Shown: one piece after another, positions 26,083-34,575 of the stretch | How positions within the stretch are numbered: the first letter of the stretch is position 1 | Layout of the letters: each line of letters starts with the position of its first letter | Assembly (NCBI GenBank): GCA_035268885.1 | Contig: DATFKA010000123.1 | Span: 16,940 to 80,939, forward strand | Source: DATFKA01 sp035268885 | GTDB taxonomy: Bacteria; Bacteroidota; Bacteroidia; Chitinophagales; Saprospiraceae | Length of the DNA stretch: 64,000 nucleotides | Direction of reading: 5' to 3' | The notes under the pieces: model-generated | What the model was told of the DNA's origin: nothing | The model's database searches: none | Seen by the model: only the letters and a program-made list of their open reading frames with translations | Translations under genes and position numbers: made by a program

Positions 26083-28821
26083 ATGAAACCGTTATACCTA
26101 TTTTTATTACTCACCTTTTTACTCAGCATGAAGTTGAGTGCACAAGCGCCCTCCTCTTTTAAATTTCAGGGCGTAGCCCGGGATGCCAGTGGCACAATTT
26201 ATAGTAGTCAGGCCATTCAAGTCCGTTTTCTTATCCTGGAAGAGGATGGGAGTGTGAATCCGCCCCTGATTTACGAAGAGCAGCATACCATTTTCACCTC
26301 CCCCCAGGGGGTTTTCTCTGTGAATGTCGGGGAAGGGACGGTAATCCAGGGAGATTTCAGTGTGCTGGATTGGGCCAACGAACAGTACTCCCTGCAGGTG
26401 AAATTAGACGCCAATGGCTCTAACAACTTTATTGACCTGGGAAAGAGTCGCCTTTTGTCAGTCCCCTACGCTTTACATGCCGAAACGGTTAGCAATGCCG
26501 ATGATGCGGATGCCGATCCAACCAATGAAATCCAAAGCCTTAATCTGTCCGGAACGGATCTTTCCATTAGCGGAGTAGCGACCCCTGTTGATTTGAGTGG
26601 TTTGGGCGGAAGCCTAAGTCTACCTTATTTTGGCGAAACCAGTGTGAATAAAGCCGCTTTTCACGTGCAGAATAATTTTCCTAATGGTCGGTATGGCCTG
26701 GCGGGTACGGTTGGAGCGGTTGAGTTACCCAATAATAATGCCGGACTTATCGGTATGGGAAATGCCGCCAGTGGCGTACTGGGTATTAGTACCAATAGTT
26801 TCCTTTCGGGCGTATTTGGGATATCCGAATCGGCTACTGGTTACGGAGTTACTGGAGTAAATGACGCTGGTGGAATCGGCGCCTTATTCAGAACGACCCC
26901 CAATGGTAGAGCGGCATTGGTGACGACTACCGGACGGGTTGGTCTGGGAACGGAAAGCCCACTCGATAAGGTAGAAATCGTGGATAATAAGAAGACCCGC
27001 TTGAGTTTAAACGGGGAGAATAGCAATGGTATCAGTAGCCTGGCTTTTCGACAGTTTGAAGGGATTGATAGCTACCGGGGTTGGCTTTGGGAAGCAGACC
27101 TGTCCGATCTGGAGGAAATCAAACTGGGCCTGTACGACTACAATTTTTTGGTAGGTAATGCCGACTTTGAAAATAAAATGCCGGCTTATGAATTGAGTAC
27201 ACGAGCGGTGCAGGGGAATCGAATGTTCACCCACCGCTGGACGGGCAATGCCCAGATGGACAACAGCCTGACGATTGAAGGCCGCGATGCCGGTTTTTCT
27301 AGCCTCAGTTTCTTCCCCGCAGCGGAGGGGAACGTAGCTAAAACGATGCGCTATTCGGCAACTTACGATCCGTCTACCCAAATTACGGAACTCAGTCTGG
27401 CTCAGGTAGATTACGATACGGCAAATGCCCCCATTTTCTTTTTACCCAATCAACTGCATACCGCCAAAGTATTTCCCAGCGGTATTTCAGAGCATCGATT
27501 TACCGGTAGGATGAAGATCAGTGGTGAGGACAATGCTTCTACTAGTGGTGCTTCCTTGTCGCTCGAACTAAATACAGAAAATGCAGATCACGGTATTACG
27601 CTGGAAACCTCAAAAGATGGAGACGGTGATGCCCAATTTAGTATGCAGGAGCTCTTTATTGCCGACAATGGGGGTGGGGCTTCCCTGAACCCGCTGTACA
27701 CGGTTATTTCTAACCAGGTAAACAGTCCGTCCGGCCTGGGAGGTATGCATTGGTTCTACGGGGGGATTCAGGCGGCGGGACTATCTATTGCCGATGCGGC
27801 TTTTTCAAAGACACCACTAGATCCAGGCAGTAAACTATACGTCTCTTTATCGGAAGATAGTCCGCAATCTGGCTTGCACATTGATAATGATGCGGTCAAT
27901 ACCCCCGCTGCCCAGTTGCACAATGATTCCGGACTTGCTTTGGAGACCCTGGGGGGGATTGATGTGCGCTTGAATAGTAACCTTAGCAAGCCTCAACTTC
28001 GGCTGACGGAAGATCAAGACGACTATTCCCGACTGGAATTTAACAATACGCAGAATAATAATTTCTGGCACATCGCCGGCCAGGCTGCTGAAGAGCCTGC
28101 GAACTCCCGGATGAATATTTTTTTCAGGGATGGCAATGTCGGTCGCGATATATTAACCGTCAGGGGTAATGGAAATGTAGGGGTCAACACTTTTAGCCCC
28201 AGCGCCCGACTGACTATCAATCAAGCAAGCCAACAGGTAGGAACGGGACTGCGCTTCGTAGATGGTACGGCGAATCAGGATTGGGATATTACGCATGGTT
28301 TCGGCTTACGTTTTCATTACGGCGGTAGCTTACGCGCGGCAATTAGCGCCACCAATGGCGCATACATCCAGGGCTCAGATGCTCGTCTGAAAAAGAACGT
28401 AGTTCAATTAGAGCCCGTACTAACTAAAGTTGCTAAACTAAGACCGACCAGCTACCAATATCGTTCAGATCAGTCTCAAAGCCGTACCTTCGGCTTTATT
28501 GCTCAGGAAGTACAAAAGGTGTTTCCGGAATTGGTCGAATATATTCCTTCCGATGATCTGTACGGTATCAACTACAGTGGCTTTGGGGTGGTCGCCATCC
28601 AGGCTATTCAGGAATTACAGACCGTGTTGAAGCAGCAGGATGCCAGTATTAGCGAACTGACAGCTGAGCTGCAAAATATAGAAAAACAAAGCAGAAGTAC
28701 GGATTCTACCCGGCAATTGCTAGAAACGCAGCAGCAGTATATCCAAAAGTTGGAGGATAAACTGGCCAGGCAGGAAGATCGCCTTAATCGCCTAGAGCGA
28801 ATGTTGAAGGAAAAAGAATAG
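26083..28821 (+). CDS. Large surface protein with C-terminal S74 intramolecular chaperone domain
   Basis: A 912-aa exported protein. Signal peptide MKPLYLFLLLTFLLSMKLSAQ is followed by an N-terminal module found in many Bacteroidota surface proteins (FKFQGVARDASGTIY, then LLSVPYALHAETV). A long repetitive beta-rich stalk comes next. The peptidase S74 auto-chaperone begins at about residue 765 (SDARLKKNVVQLEP) with FGFIAQEVQKVFPELVEY, and a coiled coil ends the protein (QQQYIQKLEDKLARQEDRLN). S74 domains cleave themselves after helping a trimeric fibre fold. The setting is chromosomal and not phage. No T9SS tail is seen. Confidence 0.85.
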   Translation: MKPLYLFLLLTFLLSMKLSAQAPSSFKFQGVARDASGTIYSSQAIQVRFLILEEDGSVNPPLIYEEQHTIFTSPQGVFSVNVGEGTVIQGDFSVLDWANEQYSLQVKLDANGSNNFIDLGKSRLLSVPYALHAETVSNADDADADPTNEIQSLNLSGTDLSISGVATPVDLSGLGGSLSLPYFGETSVNKAAFHVQNNFPNGRYGLAGTVGAVELPNNNAGLIGMGNAASGVLGISTNSFLSGVFGISESATGYGVTGVNDAGGIGALFRTTPNGRAALVTTTGRVGLGTESPLDKVEIVDNKKTRLSLNGENSNGISSLAFRQFEGIDSYRGWLWEADLSDLEEIKLGLYDYNFLVGNADFENKMPAYELSTRAVQGNRMFTHRWTGNAQMDNSLTIEGRDAGFSSLSFFPAAEGNVAKTMRYSATYDPSTQITELSLAQVDYDTANAPIFFLPNQLHTAKVFPSGISEHRFTGRMKISGEDNASTSGASLSLELNTENADHGITLETSKDGDGDAQFSMQELFIADNGGGASLNPLYTVISNQVNSPSGLGGMHWFYGGIQAAGLSIADAAFSKTPLDPGSKLYVSLSEDSPQSGLHIDNDAVNTPAAQLHNDSGLALETLGGIDVRLNSNLSKPQLRLTEDQDDYSRLEFNNTQNNNFWHIAGQAAEEPANSRMNIFFRDGNVGRDILTVRGNGNVGVNTFSPSARLTINQASQQVGTGLRFVDGTANQDWDITHGFGLRFHYGGSLRAAISATNGAYIQGSDARLKKNVVQLEPVLTKVAKLRPTSYQYRSDQSQSRTFGFIAQEVQKVFPELVEYIPSDDLYGINYSGFGVVAIQAIQELQTVLKQQDASISELTAELQNIEKQSRSTDSTRQLLETQQQYIQKLEDKLARQEDRLNRLERMLKEKE

Positions 28822-28831
28822 GCTGGCGTGT

Positions 28832-28868
28832 ATAAGAGGGGAGCGGTTCCGTTCTCCTCTTATTTTGT
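28832..28868 (+). terminator. Intrinsic terminator between the S74 protein and porX
   Basis: ATAAGAGGGGAG (28832-28843) pairs with TTCTCCTCTTAT (28852-28863), 12 bp with two G-T wobbles, followed by TTTGTC. It overlaps the last codons of the convergent porX gene. Confidence 0.6.
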
Positions 28869-30413
28869 CTCCAGTGTAATCACCGGGCAGATCATCTCCT
28901 CCAGGGAGATACCACCGTGCTGGAAGGTGTTTTTATAGTAGTTATTGTAATAATTATAGTTATTGGGATAGAGGAAGAACTTATCTTCCTTGGCAAAGAT
29001 AAAGGTCGAACTCACATTGGGTCGGGGTAAGCCGCCTTTTTTAGGATCCCGTACTTCGAGTACATCCTTACGCTGGTATTGCAGGTTACGGCCTACCTTA
29101 TAGCGCAGATTCGTGGTGGTCTCGCGGTCGCCAACGACCTTAGAAGGCTGATTGACCCGGATGGTACCGTGGTCGGTAGAAATAATCAAATTGATATCGT
29201 GTTCCGCCAGTTTTTGTAGGGCCAGCCAGAGGGGAGAATTCGTAAACCAGGAGCGGGTCAGGGAGCGGTAGGCCCGTTCGTCACCCGCCAGTTCTTTGAG
29301 TACTTCCATTTCCGTACGGGCATGGGAGAGCATATCAATAAAATTATAGACAATTACGGTCAGGTCATTATTGAGGTAGTTCAGGATATTGTCCTGCAGG
29401 GTTTTGGCTACGCTAACGTTGGTGATTTTTTGATAATCAAATTTCACCTCCCAACGGAAAGTCCGTTTGACCAATTCCGTGAGTAGTTCGTGCTCAAAAA
29501 GATTCTTGCCCCCTTCTTCATTATCGTTTCGCCACCAGTCTGGGAAGCGCTTGGCGATGTCACCGGGCATCATACCCGAGAAGATCGCATTTCGGCTATA
29601 CTGGGTAGCGGTGGGTAAGATACTGTAGAAGTAGTCTTCCTGCTTGACGCGGAAAAGATCATTCAGGATGGGTTCGATAATTTTCCATTGATCGTAGCGC
29701 AGATTATCAAGCAATAAAAAGAAGGTGGGTTTATCGGGTGATACGTGGGGGAACACCTTTTTGCGGAGCAAGTGATTAGACATAATCGGACCCTCCTCGG
29801 TTCCGACCCAATCCAGATAATTTTTGACGATATATTTCGAAAAGGCAATATTGGCCTGTTCTTTTTGCATAGCCAGGATATCCGCCATACCAATAGAGTT
29901 CGACTGGTCAATTTTTATCTCCCAGTTGATGATCTTGCGATAAACATCGACCCATTCCTGGTGGTCCAGCCCGCTATTGATCTGCATGAGGATTTGGCGA
30001 AACTCCTGTTGATAATCAGAAGAGGTCTTCTCCCGTACCAGGCGTTTATTGTCAATCAGCTTTTTTAGCGAAAGCAGTATCTGGTTAGGGTTGACGGGTT
30101 TGATCAGGTAATCAGAAATTTGTGATCCCAGCGCTTCTTCCATCACGTTTTCCGCCTCATTTTTGGTAATCATAACGACGGGTAGATGCGGGCGCAATTC
30201 TTTTATTTTGGGTAGAGTCTCCAGGCCGGTCAAGCCGGGCATACTTTCGTCGAGAAAAACCACATCGATCTCATCGTTTTCCTCACATTCTTCCAGCGCG
30301 TCGTAACCGTTGGTTACCGTCACCACTTCGTAGCCGCGTTTTTCCAGAAAAAGCAGTTGTGGTTTGAGTAAGTCAATTTCGTCGTCTGCCCAAAGAATGG
30401 TTATATTTTCCAT
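28860..30413 (-). CDS. porX: PorX-type response regulator with PglZ phosphatase domain
   Basis: Regulator of the type IX secretion system. The product is 517 aa: an N-terminal receiver domain (acidic pocket DDE at residues 10-12, phospho-acceptor D55 in VVFLDESMPG, Thr in VMITKNE, KP in YLIKPVNP) and a C-terminal alkaline-phosphatase-superfamily PglZ domain (FFLLLDNLRYDQW, ILPTATQYSRNAIFSG, ISTDHGTIRVNQP). In Porphyromonas PorX pairs with the sensor PorY and acts with SigP; its PglZ domain is a zinc enzyme acting on oligonucleotides. No sensor gene is adjacent. The symbol rests on domain order and motif matches. Confidence 0.9.
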   Translation of the reverse strand: MENITILWADDEIDLLKPQLLFLEKRGYEVVTVTNGYDALEECEENDEIDVVFLDESMPGLTGLETLPKIKELRPHLPVVMITKNEAENVMEEALGSQISDYLIKPVNPNQILLSLKKLIDNKRLVREKTSSDYQQEFRQILMQINSGLDHQEWVDVYRKIINWEIKIDQSNSIGMADILAMQKEQANIAFSKYIVKNYLDWVGTEEGPIMSNHLLRKKVFPHVSPDKPTFFLLLDNLRYDQWKIIEPILNDLFRVKQEDYFYSILPTATQYSRNAIFSGMMPGDIAKRFPDWWRNDNEEGGKNLFEHELLTELVKRTFRWEVKFDYQKITNVSVAKTLQDNILNYLNNDLTVIVYNFIDMLSHARTEMEVLKELAGDERAYRSLTRSWFTNSPLWLALQKLAEHDINLIISTDHGTIRVNQPSKVVGDRETTTNLRYKVGRNLQYQRKDVLEVRDPKKGGLPRPNVSSTFIFAKEDKFFLYPNNYNYYNNYYKNTFQHGGISLEEMICPVITLETK

Positions 30414-30534
30414 GAATGTTTTTTAAAAATGCTTGAAGAGCTAAAATACCTTTCCTGATCAATTTTACGAAATAGTAATCATATTTATTGGTTAATTATT
30501 GCCCAGGTGCTAATTGTTTTTAAGTTTTGTAGAT

Positions 30535-30635
30535 GAAGTTGTTTAAAAACTCCTCAATGCGCCCCTGGCAAATCATTGAAGTATTGACCATCAAGCATTT
30601 ACCAATCATCGCATCAGGAATTCTTAAACAACTTC
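30535..30635. mobile_element. MITE copy 2 (GAAGTTGTTTAA-type, compact)
   Basis: A non-coding 101-bp element. GAAGTTGTTTAA (30535-30546) and TTAAACAACTTC (30624-30635) are perfect terminal repeats, and similarity between the ends continues inward to about 26 bp with a few mismatches. GAT flanks both sides (30532-30534, 30636-30638), a 3-bp target duplication. The right copy of GAT overlaps the ATG of the next gene (30637), so the element lies directly against that start codon and must supply its 5' leader. Confidence 0.75.
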
Positions 30636-30636
30636 G

Positions 30637-31890
30637 ATGAATGGCTTCATGAAAACCACAAAATTAATGCTCAATAAGAAAATACTCAACGACCCCGTTT
30701 ACGGATTCATTGGGGTACCCCGCGGACTGGTCTTCGAGTTGGTGGAGCATCCTTACTTTCAGCGACTGCGGCGCATTAAGCAGCTTAGCCTGACGCACTA
30801 CGTCTATCCGGGGGCGCTGCACACCCGTTTCCACCATGCTCTGGGCGCGCTGCATCTCATGACGGAAGCCATCGAAGTGCTTCGTTCGAAGGGGACCGAG
30901 GTGACGGAGGCCGAAGCCGAAGCGGTGTTTATCGCCATTTTGTTGCACGATATTGGCCATGGCCCTTATTCGCATACGCTGGAGAATACCTTAATCAATG
31001 TCTCTCACGAGCACATTTCTGCGCTGTTTATGGAACAGCTGAACGAGGAATTCGACGGTCGGCTCGATCTGGCGATTCAAATCTTTAAAGATGATTATAA
31101 AAAGAAGTTCCTTCACCAACTGGTTTCCAGTCAGCTCGATATGGATCGGCTGGATTATCTGAACCGGGATAGTTTTTTTACTGGGGTACACGAGGGGGTG
31201 ATCGGTTACGATCGCATTATTAAGATGTTGGCGGTGAATGACGGGGAGCTGGTCGTAGAACAAAAAGGCATCTATTCCGTGGAGAAATTTCTAATTGCTC
31301 GTAGATTGATGTACTGGCAGGTGTATTTACATAAAACGGTGCTCTCGGCCGAGCAGATGTTGATTCAGGCCCTCTTGAGGGCCAAAACGCTGGTACGCCG
31401 GGGGGTGGAGTTAACTATGCCGGATAGCCTGCACTTTTTTATCAGTCGGGACTGGACAGCAGAGGATTTTGCGGGCAACCGTAAGTCCATGTTGGAGCAT
31501 TTTGCCCTGTTGGACGATCACGATATTGCTTTTGCGATCAAGTACTGGATGAATAGCTCGGATCGACTGTTGAGTTATTTGTGTGAGGCCCTGGTTAATC
31601 GACGCTTGTTTAGGTTACAGTTTAGTCTGAAACCTTTCTCCGAATCGCATTTGCTTATGCTGAGGGCTAAGCTCAGCAATTGGTGGGGCGAAGCTAGTCC
31701 GGGAGACTTATCCCATTTGCTTATTCTCGGAGCGGAGTCCAATAGCGCCTACAGTAAATCCAAGGATGAAATCAAAATACTATACAAAGATGGCAGGGTA
31801 GAGCCCTTATCCATGAATAGTGAATACAATATTCAGGCAAAACTGGTTAAAAAGTATTTTCTTTGTCATCCTAAAGAACCAATCCGCTAA
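30637..31890 (+). CDS. HD-domain phosphohydrolase (dNTPase/SAMHD1-like)
   Basis: A 417-aa cytoplasmic metal-dependent phosphohydrolase. The HD motif is complete: HTRFHHALGALHLM (first His), ILLHDIGHGPYSHTLE (His-Asp), and SSQLDMDRLDYLNRDSF (distal Asp). This arrangement is that of deoxyguanosine-triphosphatase and SAMHD1-like proteins, so nucleotide hydrolysis is the best guess. The start is ambiguous: ATG at 30637 (partly made by the MITE duplication), 30649 or 30667; MLNKKILNDPVYGFI from 30667 fits the family N-terminus best. Confidence 0.88.
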   Translation: MNGFMKTTKLMLNKKILNDPVYGFIGVPRGLVFELVEHPYFQRLRRIKQLSLTHYVYPGALHTRFHHALGALHLMTEAIEVLRSKGTEVTEAEAEAVFIAILLHDIGHGPYSHTLENTLINVSHEHISALFMEQLNEEFDGRLDLAIQIFKDDYKKKFLHQLVSSQLDMDRLDYLNRDSFFTGVHEGVIGYDRIIKMLAVNDGELVVEQKGIYSVEKFLIARRLMYWQVYLHKTVLSAEQMLIQALLRAKTLVRRGVELTMPDSLHFFISRDWTAEDFAGNRKSMLEHFALLDDHDIAFAIKYWMNSSDRLLSYLCEALVNRRLFRLQFSLKPFSESHLLMLRAKLSNWWGEASPGDLSHLLILGAESNSAYSKSKDEIKILYKDGRVEPLSMNSEYNIQAKLVKKYFLCHPKEPIR

Positions 31891-31932
31891 TTCTTTCTTA
31901 TCTTTCTTTTCGAAAACGGAAAAAAATAACGA

Positions 31933-32916
31933 GTGCTACTATCACTTTTTCGAACCAACCAACTACTCCTGGCCATCCTTTTACTGCCGTACATCGCAGT
32001 ATTACATTTGGCGCCTATCTGGATTCAGGACAATTGGGAGCCAGCCATCCACGGTGTTCTTTCCCATGTCGTCTTTGAGTATTTGGGGTTTAAAACGCTG
32101 TTCACTCAGGGGCTGGCCGGATTTTTACTGTTTTTACAGGCTGTTTTGTTGATTCGTATGGATTTTCGTCATAAATTATCATTGGAGCCTACTTTGTTCA
32201 CGGGCGTTTTTCTGGTCCTGGTATCCAGTGTTTCTTTACCCTTTTTGCATTTATCTTCTTATCACTTTAGTAATTTTTTTTTACTGCTGGCCGTTGATCA
32301 ATTTCTCATCACCTACCGCAAGCCCAAGGTAAGTGGATCATTGTTGAATGTAGGCCTGTGTATTGGTCTGGCGGCCTTATTCACCCCGGCCTATTTGTTT
32401 TACCTGATGCTGGCCTTTGTGGGCTTAAACCTCCTGCGGGGTTTTAATTTCAACGAGCGGGTCATTGTGGTAGCGGGGATAATGGTCGTCTTTTTTTTAG
32501 CAGGTACGGTTTGTTTTTGGAACGGACAGCTGGCGGCTTTCTGGCAGCAGCAGTTTGTAGAAGGTTTTGCTTTGCTGGACTTTCGAGCGGGCAATATGTT
32601 CACCTTTATTCATTTAGGACTCTTAGTATTGTTAGTTTTGATCATGGTTATGGTGCGAGGTCAGATTATCAGTCGTAAAATTATGGAGGCCCAGCGAAAG
32701 ATTGATGTGTTTTACTGGGGTATGTTGATTAGTGTACTGGTTTTAATCGTACAGGCCGATATTCAGGAAAACTCTTTTCTGGTGGTGGCGCCTTTTTTAG
32801 GCTTCTTCCTGGGCTTGCAATGGTCAAATTTGCGATCCAACGTCAGCGAACTGCTGCATTTGTTATTTTTTCTGTCGGTTTTGCTATTACAGTATCGCCC
32901 CTTCTTCTTACCTTAA
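31933..32916 (+). CDS. Polytopic membrane protein, DUF6427-like
   Basis: A 327-aa integral membrane protein with about nine hydrophobic helices and very short loops; GTG start at 31933 (MLLSLFRTNQLLLA). It resembles the Bacteroidota-specific DUF6427 family (N-terminal FRTNQ, central FTPAYLFYLMLAFVGLNLLRGF). Function is not known. It precedes purQ by 24 bp in the same direction, and my recollection is that this family often sits near nucleotide-synthesis genes. Confidence 0.75.
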   Translation: MLLSLFRTNQLLLAILLLPYIAVLHLAPIWIQDNWEPAIHGVLSHVVFEYLGFKTLFTQGLAGFLLFLQAVLLIRMDFRHKLSLEPTLFTGVFLVLVSSVSLPFLHLSSYHFSNFFLLLAVDQFLITYRKPKVSGSLLNVGLCIGLAALFTPAYLFYLMLAFVGLNLLRGFNFNERVIVVAGIMVVFFLAGTVCFWNGQLAAFWQQQFVEGFALLDFRAGNMFTFIHLGLLVLLVLIMVMVRGQIISRKIMEAQRKIDVFYWGMLISVLVLIVQADIQENSFLVVAPFLGFFLGLQWSNLRSNVSELLHLLFFLSVLLLQYRPFFLP

Positions 32917-32940
32917 ATTTGATAACAAAAAGTACAATTC

Positions 32941-33654
32941 ATGAAGTTTGGAGTGGTCATATTCCCAGGCACGCACGGAGATCAGGATATCAACTATGTT
33001 TTAGAGGAAGTCATGGGACAGCAGGTAGAACGTATCTGGTACCAGGATGGTGTCCTGACCGGATTCAGAGAACAAGATTGTCTGGTCATACCGGGTGGTT
33101 CTGCCTACGGAGATTATCTGCGTCCGGGAGCTTTGGCACGGCTGGCCCCAATTGTATCCGCCCTTAAGAAGTTTTCCTCTTCCGGGGGCTATATTTTTGG
33201 AATTGGAAACGGCTTTCAGATACTCTGCGAACTGGGCCTCTTGCCCGGTTTGTTACTCCATAATCTCTCCGGAGAATTTGTTTCTAAGGCGGTTTGGCTG
33301 AAAACGATTACCAGTAATTCCCCCATTACCGCGGGGATTAACCCGGATGAGGTCATAAAATTACCCATTGCCCACCGCTACGGCCGTTACTTTGTGGATG
33401 ACTTGACGTTAAAAGAAATGGAGAGCAATGATCAGATATTGTTCCGCTACTGCGATGAGGAAGGTAAGCTTTCGCAAAAAAGTAATCCAAACGGAGCCAT
33501 TTCCAATATCGCGGGGATTTGCAATGCTGATCATAACGTTTTTGCGCTAATGCCACATCCGGAAAGAGCGGCGGAGCGCGAACTTGGCGATGCGGATGGC
33601 CGTTATCTATTTGAGTCGCTTATCCGAACGGCCAAAGTCGATGAGATTAGGTAG
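32941..33654 (+). CDS. purQ: PurQ-like class I glutamine amidotransferase lacking the nucleophile cysteine
   Basis: Homologue of the glutaminase subunit of phosphoribosylformylglycinamidine synthase (purine pathway, FGAR to FGAM). The 237-aa length is normal, and MKFGVVIFPGTHGDQD, YGDYLR, NGFQILCELGLLPG, HRYGRY and MPHPERA match PurQ. The His and Glu of the triad are present (HPE). The nucleophile is not: canonical GxCNGFQ reads GIGNGFQ, Gly89, codon GGA at 33205-33207. The usual PGSNCD is PGTHGD. The Cys-to-Gly change needs at least two base changes, so it is not a one-base read error. It is either an ammonia-dependent or structural subunit, or a repurposed paralogue. Confidence 0.85.
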   Translation: MKFGVVIFPGTHGDQDINYVLEEVMGQQVERIWYQDGVLTGFREQDCLVIPGGSAYGDYLRPGALARLAPIVSALKKFSSSGGYIFGIGNGFQILCELGLLPGLLLHNLSGEFVSKAVWLKTITSNSPITAGINPDEVIKLPIAHRYGRYFVDDLTLKEMESNDQILFRYCDEEGKLSQKSNPNGAISNIAGICNADHNVFALMPHPERAAERELGDADGRYLFESLIRTAKVDEIR

Positions 33655-33708
33655 AATAAAGAAGAAAAGATCTGATCAATTAATAGCTCAGGATAAAAAC
33701 TATTATTA

Positions 33709-33871
33709 GAAGCGGTTTAAACTTTTTGGTTCAAGCGGTCTTAAAAAGTTTGTAGGTTCTGGTAAAGCTCAATTTGAGATGCGTAGCCAAAGTTACGGAT
33801 CGAAAATTAGCTGCCGTCCAATTTCTATAAGACTTTAAGACTCAGCGAACTGAAAAAGTTTAAACCGCTTC
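33709..33871. mobile_element. MITE copy 3 (GAAGCGGTTTAAAC-type)
   Basis: A non-coding 163-bp element. GAAGCGGTTTAAACTTTTT (33709-33727) and its exact reverse complement (33853-33871) make 19-bp perfect terminal repeats. TTA flanks both sides (33706-33708, 33872-33874), a 3-bp target duplication. The ends share the pattern GAAGnnGTTTAA with copies 1 and 2, but the interior is unrelated, so this is a second subfamily. It ends 27 bp before the OmpA-lipoprotein start codon. Confidence 0.75.
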
Positions 33872-33898
33872 TTAGAACCAACTTAAACGAATCAGCCC

Positions 33899-34567
33899 AT
33901 GAAGCCAACTAATGCACTTCCCGCAACCCTAATTTTAATTTTCTCTCTCTTTCTGATGCCCGCCTGTAATTCGAGTAAAACGCTCAAAGGGGGCGCTATT
34001 GGTGGTGCCGTAGGAGGTATCATTGGCGGTACAATTGCCAAAAAAGGAAATAAATCCACGGGTATATTAATCGGCTCCGCGATTGGCGGTACGGCTGGCG
34101 CCGTGATCGGTCGTTATATGGACAAACAGGCCGAAGAAATCCGGCGGGATATGGAAGGCGCCGAAGTAGAACGAGTAGGCGAAGGTATTCTGATTACTTT
34201 CGATTCGGGATTACTGTTTGACGTTAACTCGGCTGCGCTTAAACCCGCTACGCGCCGAAATCTGGAAGAACTGGCTCAGACACTAAAGAAATACGAAGAC
34301 ACCGAGATTCTGGTGCAGGGCCATACGGATGCTACCGGTGCGGCCGAATACAATCAGGAACTTTCCGTAAAAAGAGCAAATTCCGTAAAAGATCATCTGG
34401 TGAACTCCGGGGTGACTTCCCAGCGGCTGCTTACGCAAGGACTGGGCGAAACCGAACCGGTCGCCAGCAATGAGACGGTGACGGGTCGCCAGCAAAATCG
34501 ACGGGTAGAAGTAGTCATCGTGGCTAATAAAGAGCTACGTCGGGCAGCCGAACGCGGAGATCTGTAA
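33899..34567 (+). CDS. OmpA-family outer-membrane lipoprotein
   Basis: A 222-aa lipoprotein. The signal peptide ends in a lipobox (LFLMPAC, Cys at residue ~23). A glycine-zipper segment (GGAIGGAVGGIIGGTIAKK and GSAIGGTAGAVIGRYMD) is followed by an OmpA-like peptidoglycan-binding domain (LFDVNSAALKPATRRNLEEL, GHTDATGAAEYNQELSVKRA, GLGETEPVASNETVTGRQQN). It links the outer membrane to peptidoglycan. Its upstream region is occupied by MITE copy 3. Confidence 0.92.
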   Translation: MKPTNALPATLILIFSLFLMPACNSSKTLKGGAIGGAVGGIIGGTIAKKGNKSTGILIGSAIGGTAGAVIGRYMDKQAEEIRRDMEGAEVERVGEGILITFDSGLLFDVNSAALKPATRRNLEELAQTLKKYEDTEILVQGHTDATGAAEYNQELSVKRANSVKDHLVNSGVTSQRLLTQGLGETEPVASNETVTGRQQNRRVEVVIVANKELRRAAERGDL

Positions 34568-34575
34568 ATAGATTT

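Noticed and set aside
26083..28821. S74 tail-fibre-like protein as evidence for a prophage
   Set aside because: No other phage gene is near; it has a signal peptide and the Bacteroidota surface-protein N-terminal module, so it is better read as a cellular fibre.
32941..33654. Frameshift or sequencing error as the reason for the missing PurQ cysteine
   Set aside because: The frame is intact to the stop, and GGA differs from both Cys codons at two positions, so a single error cannot explain it.
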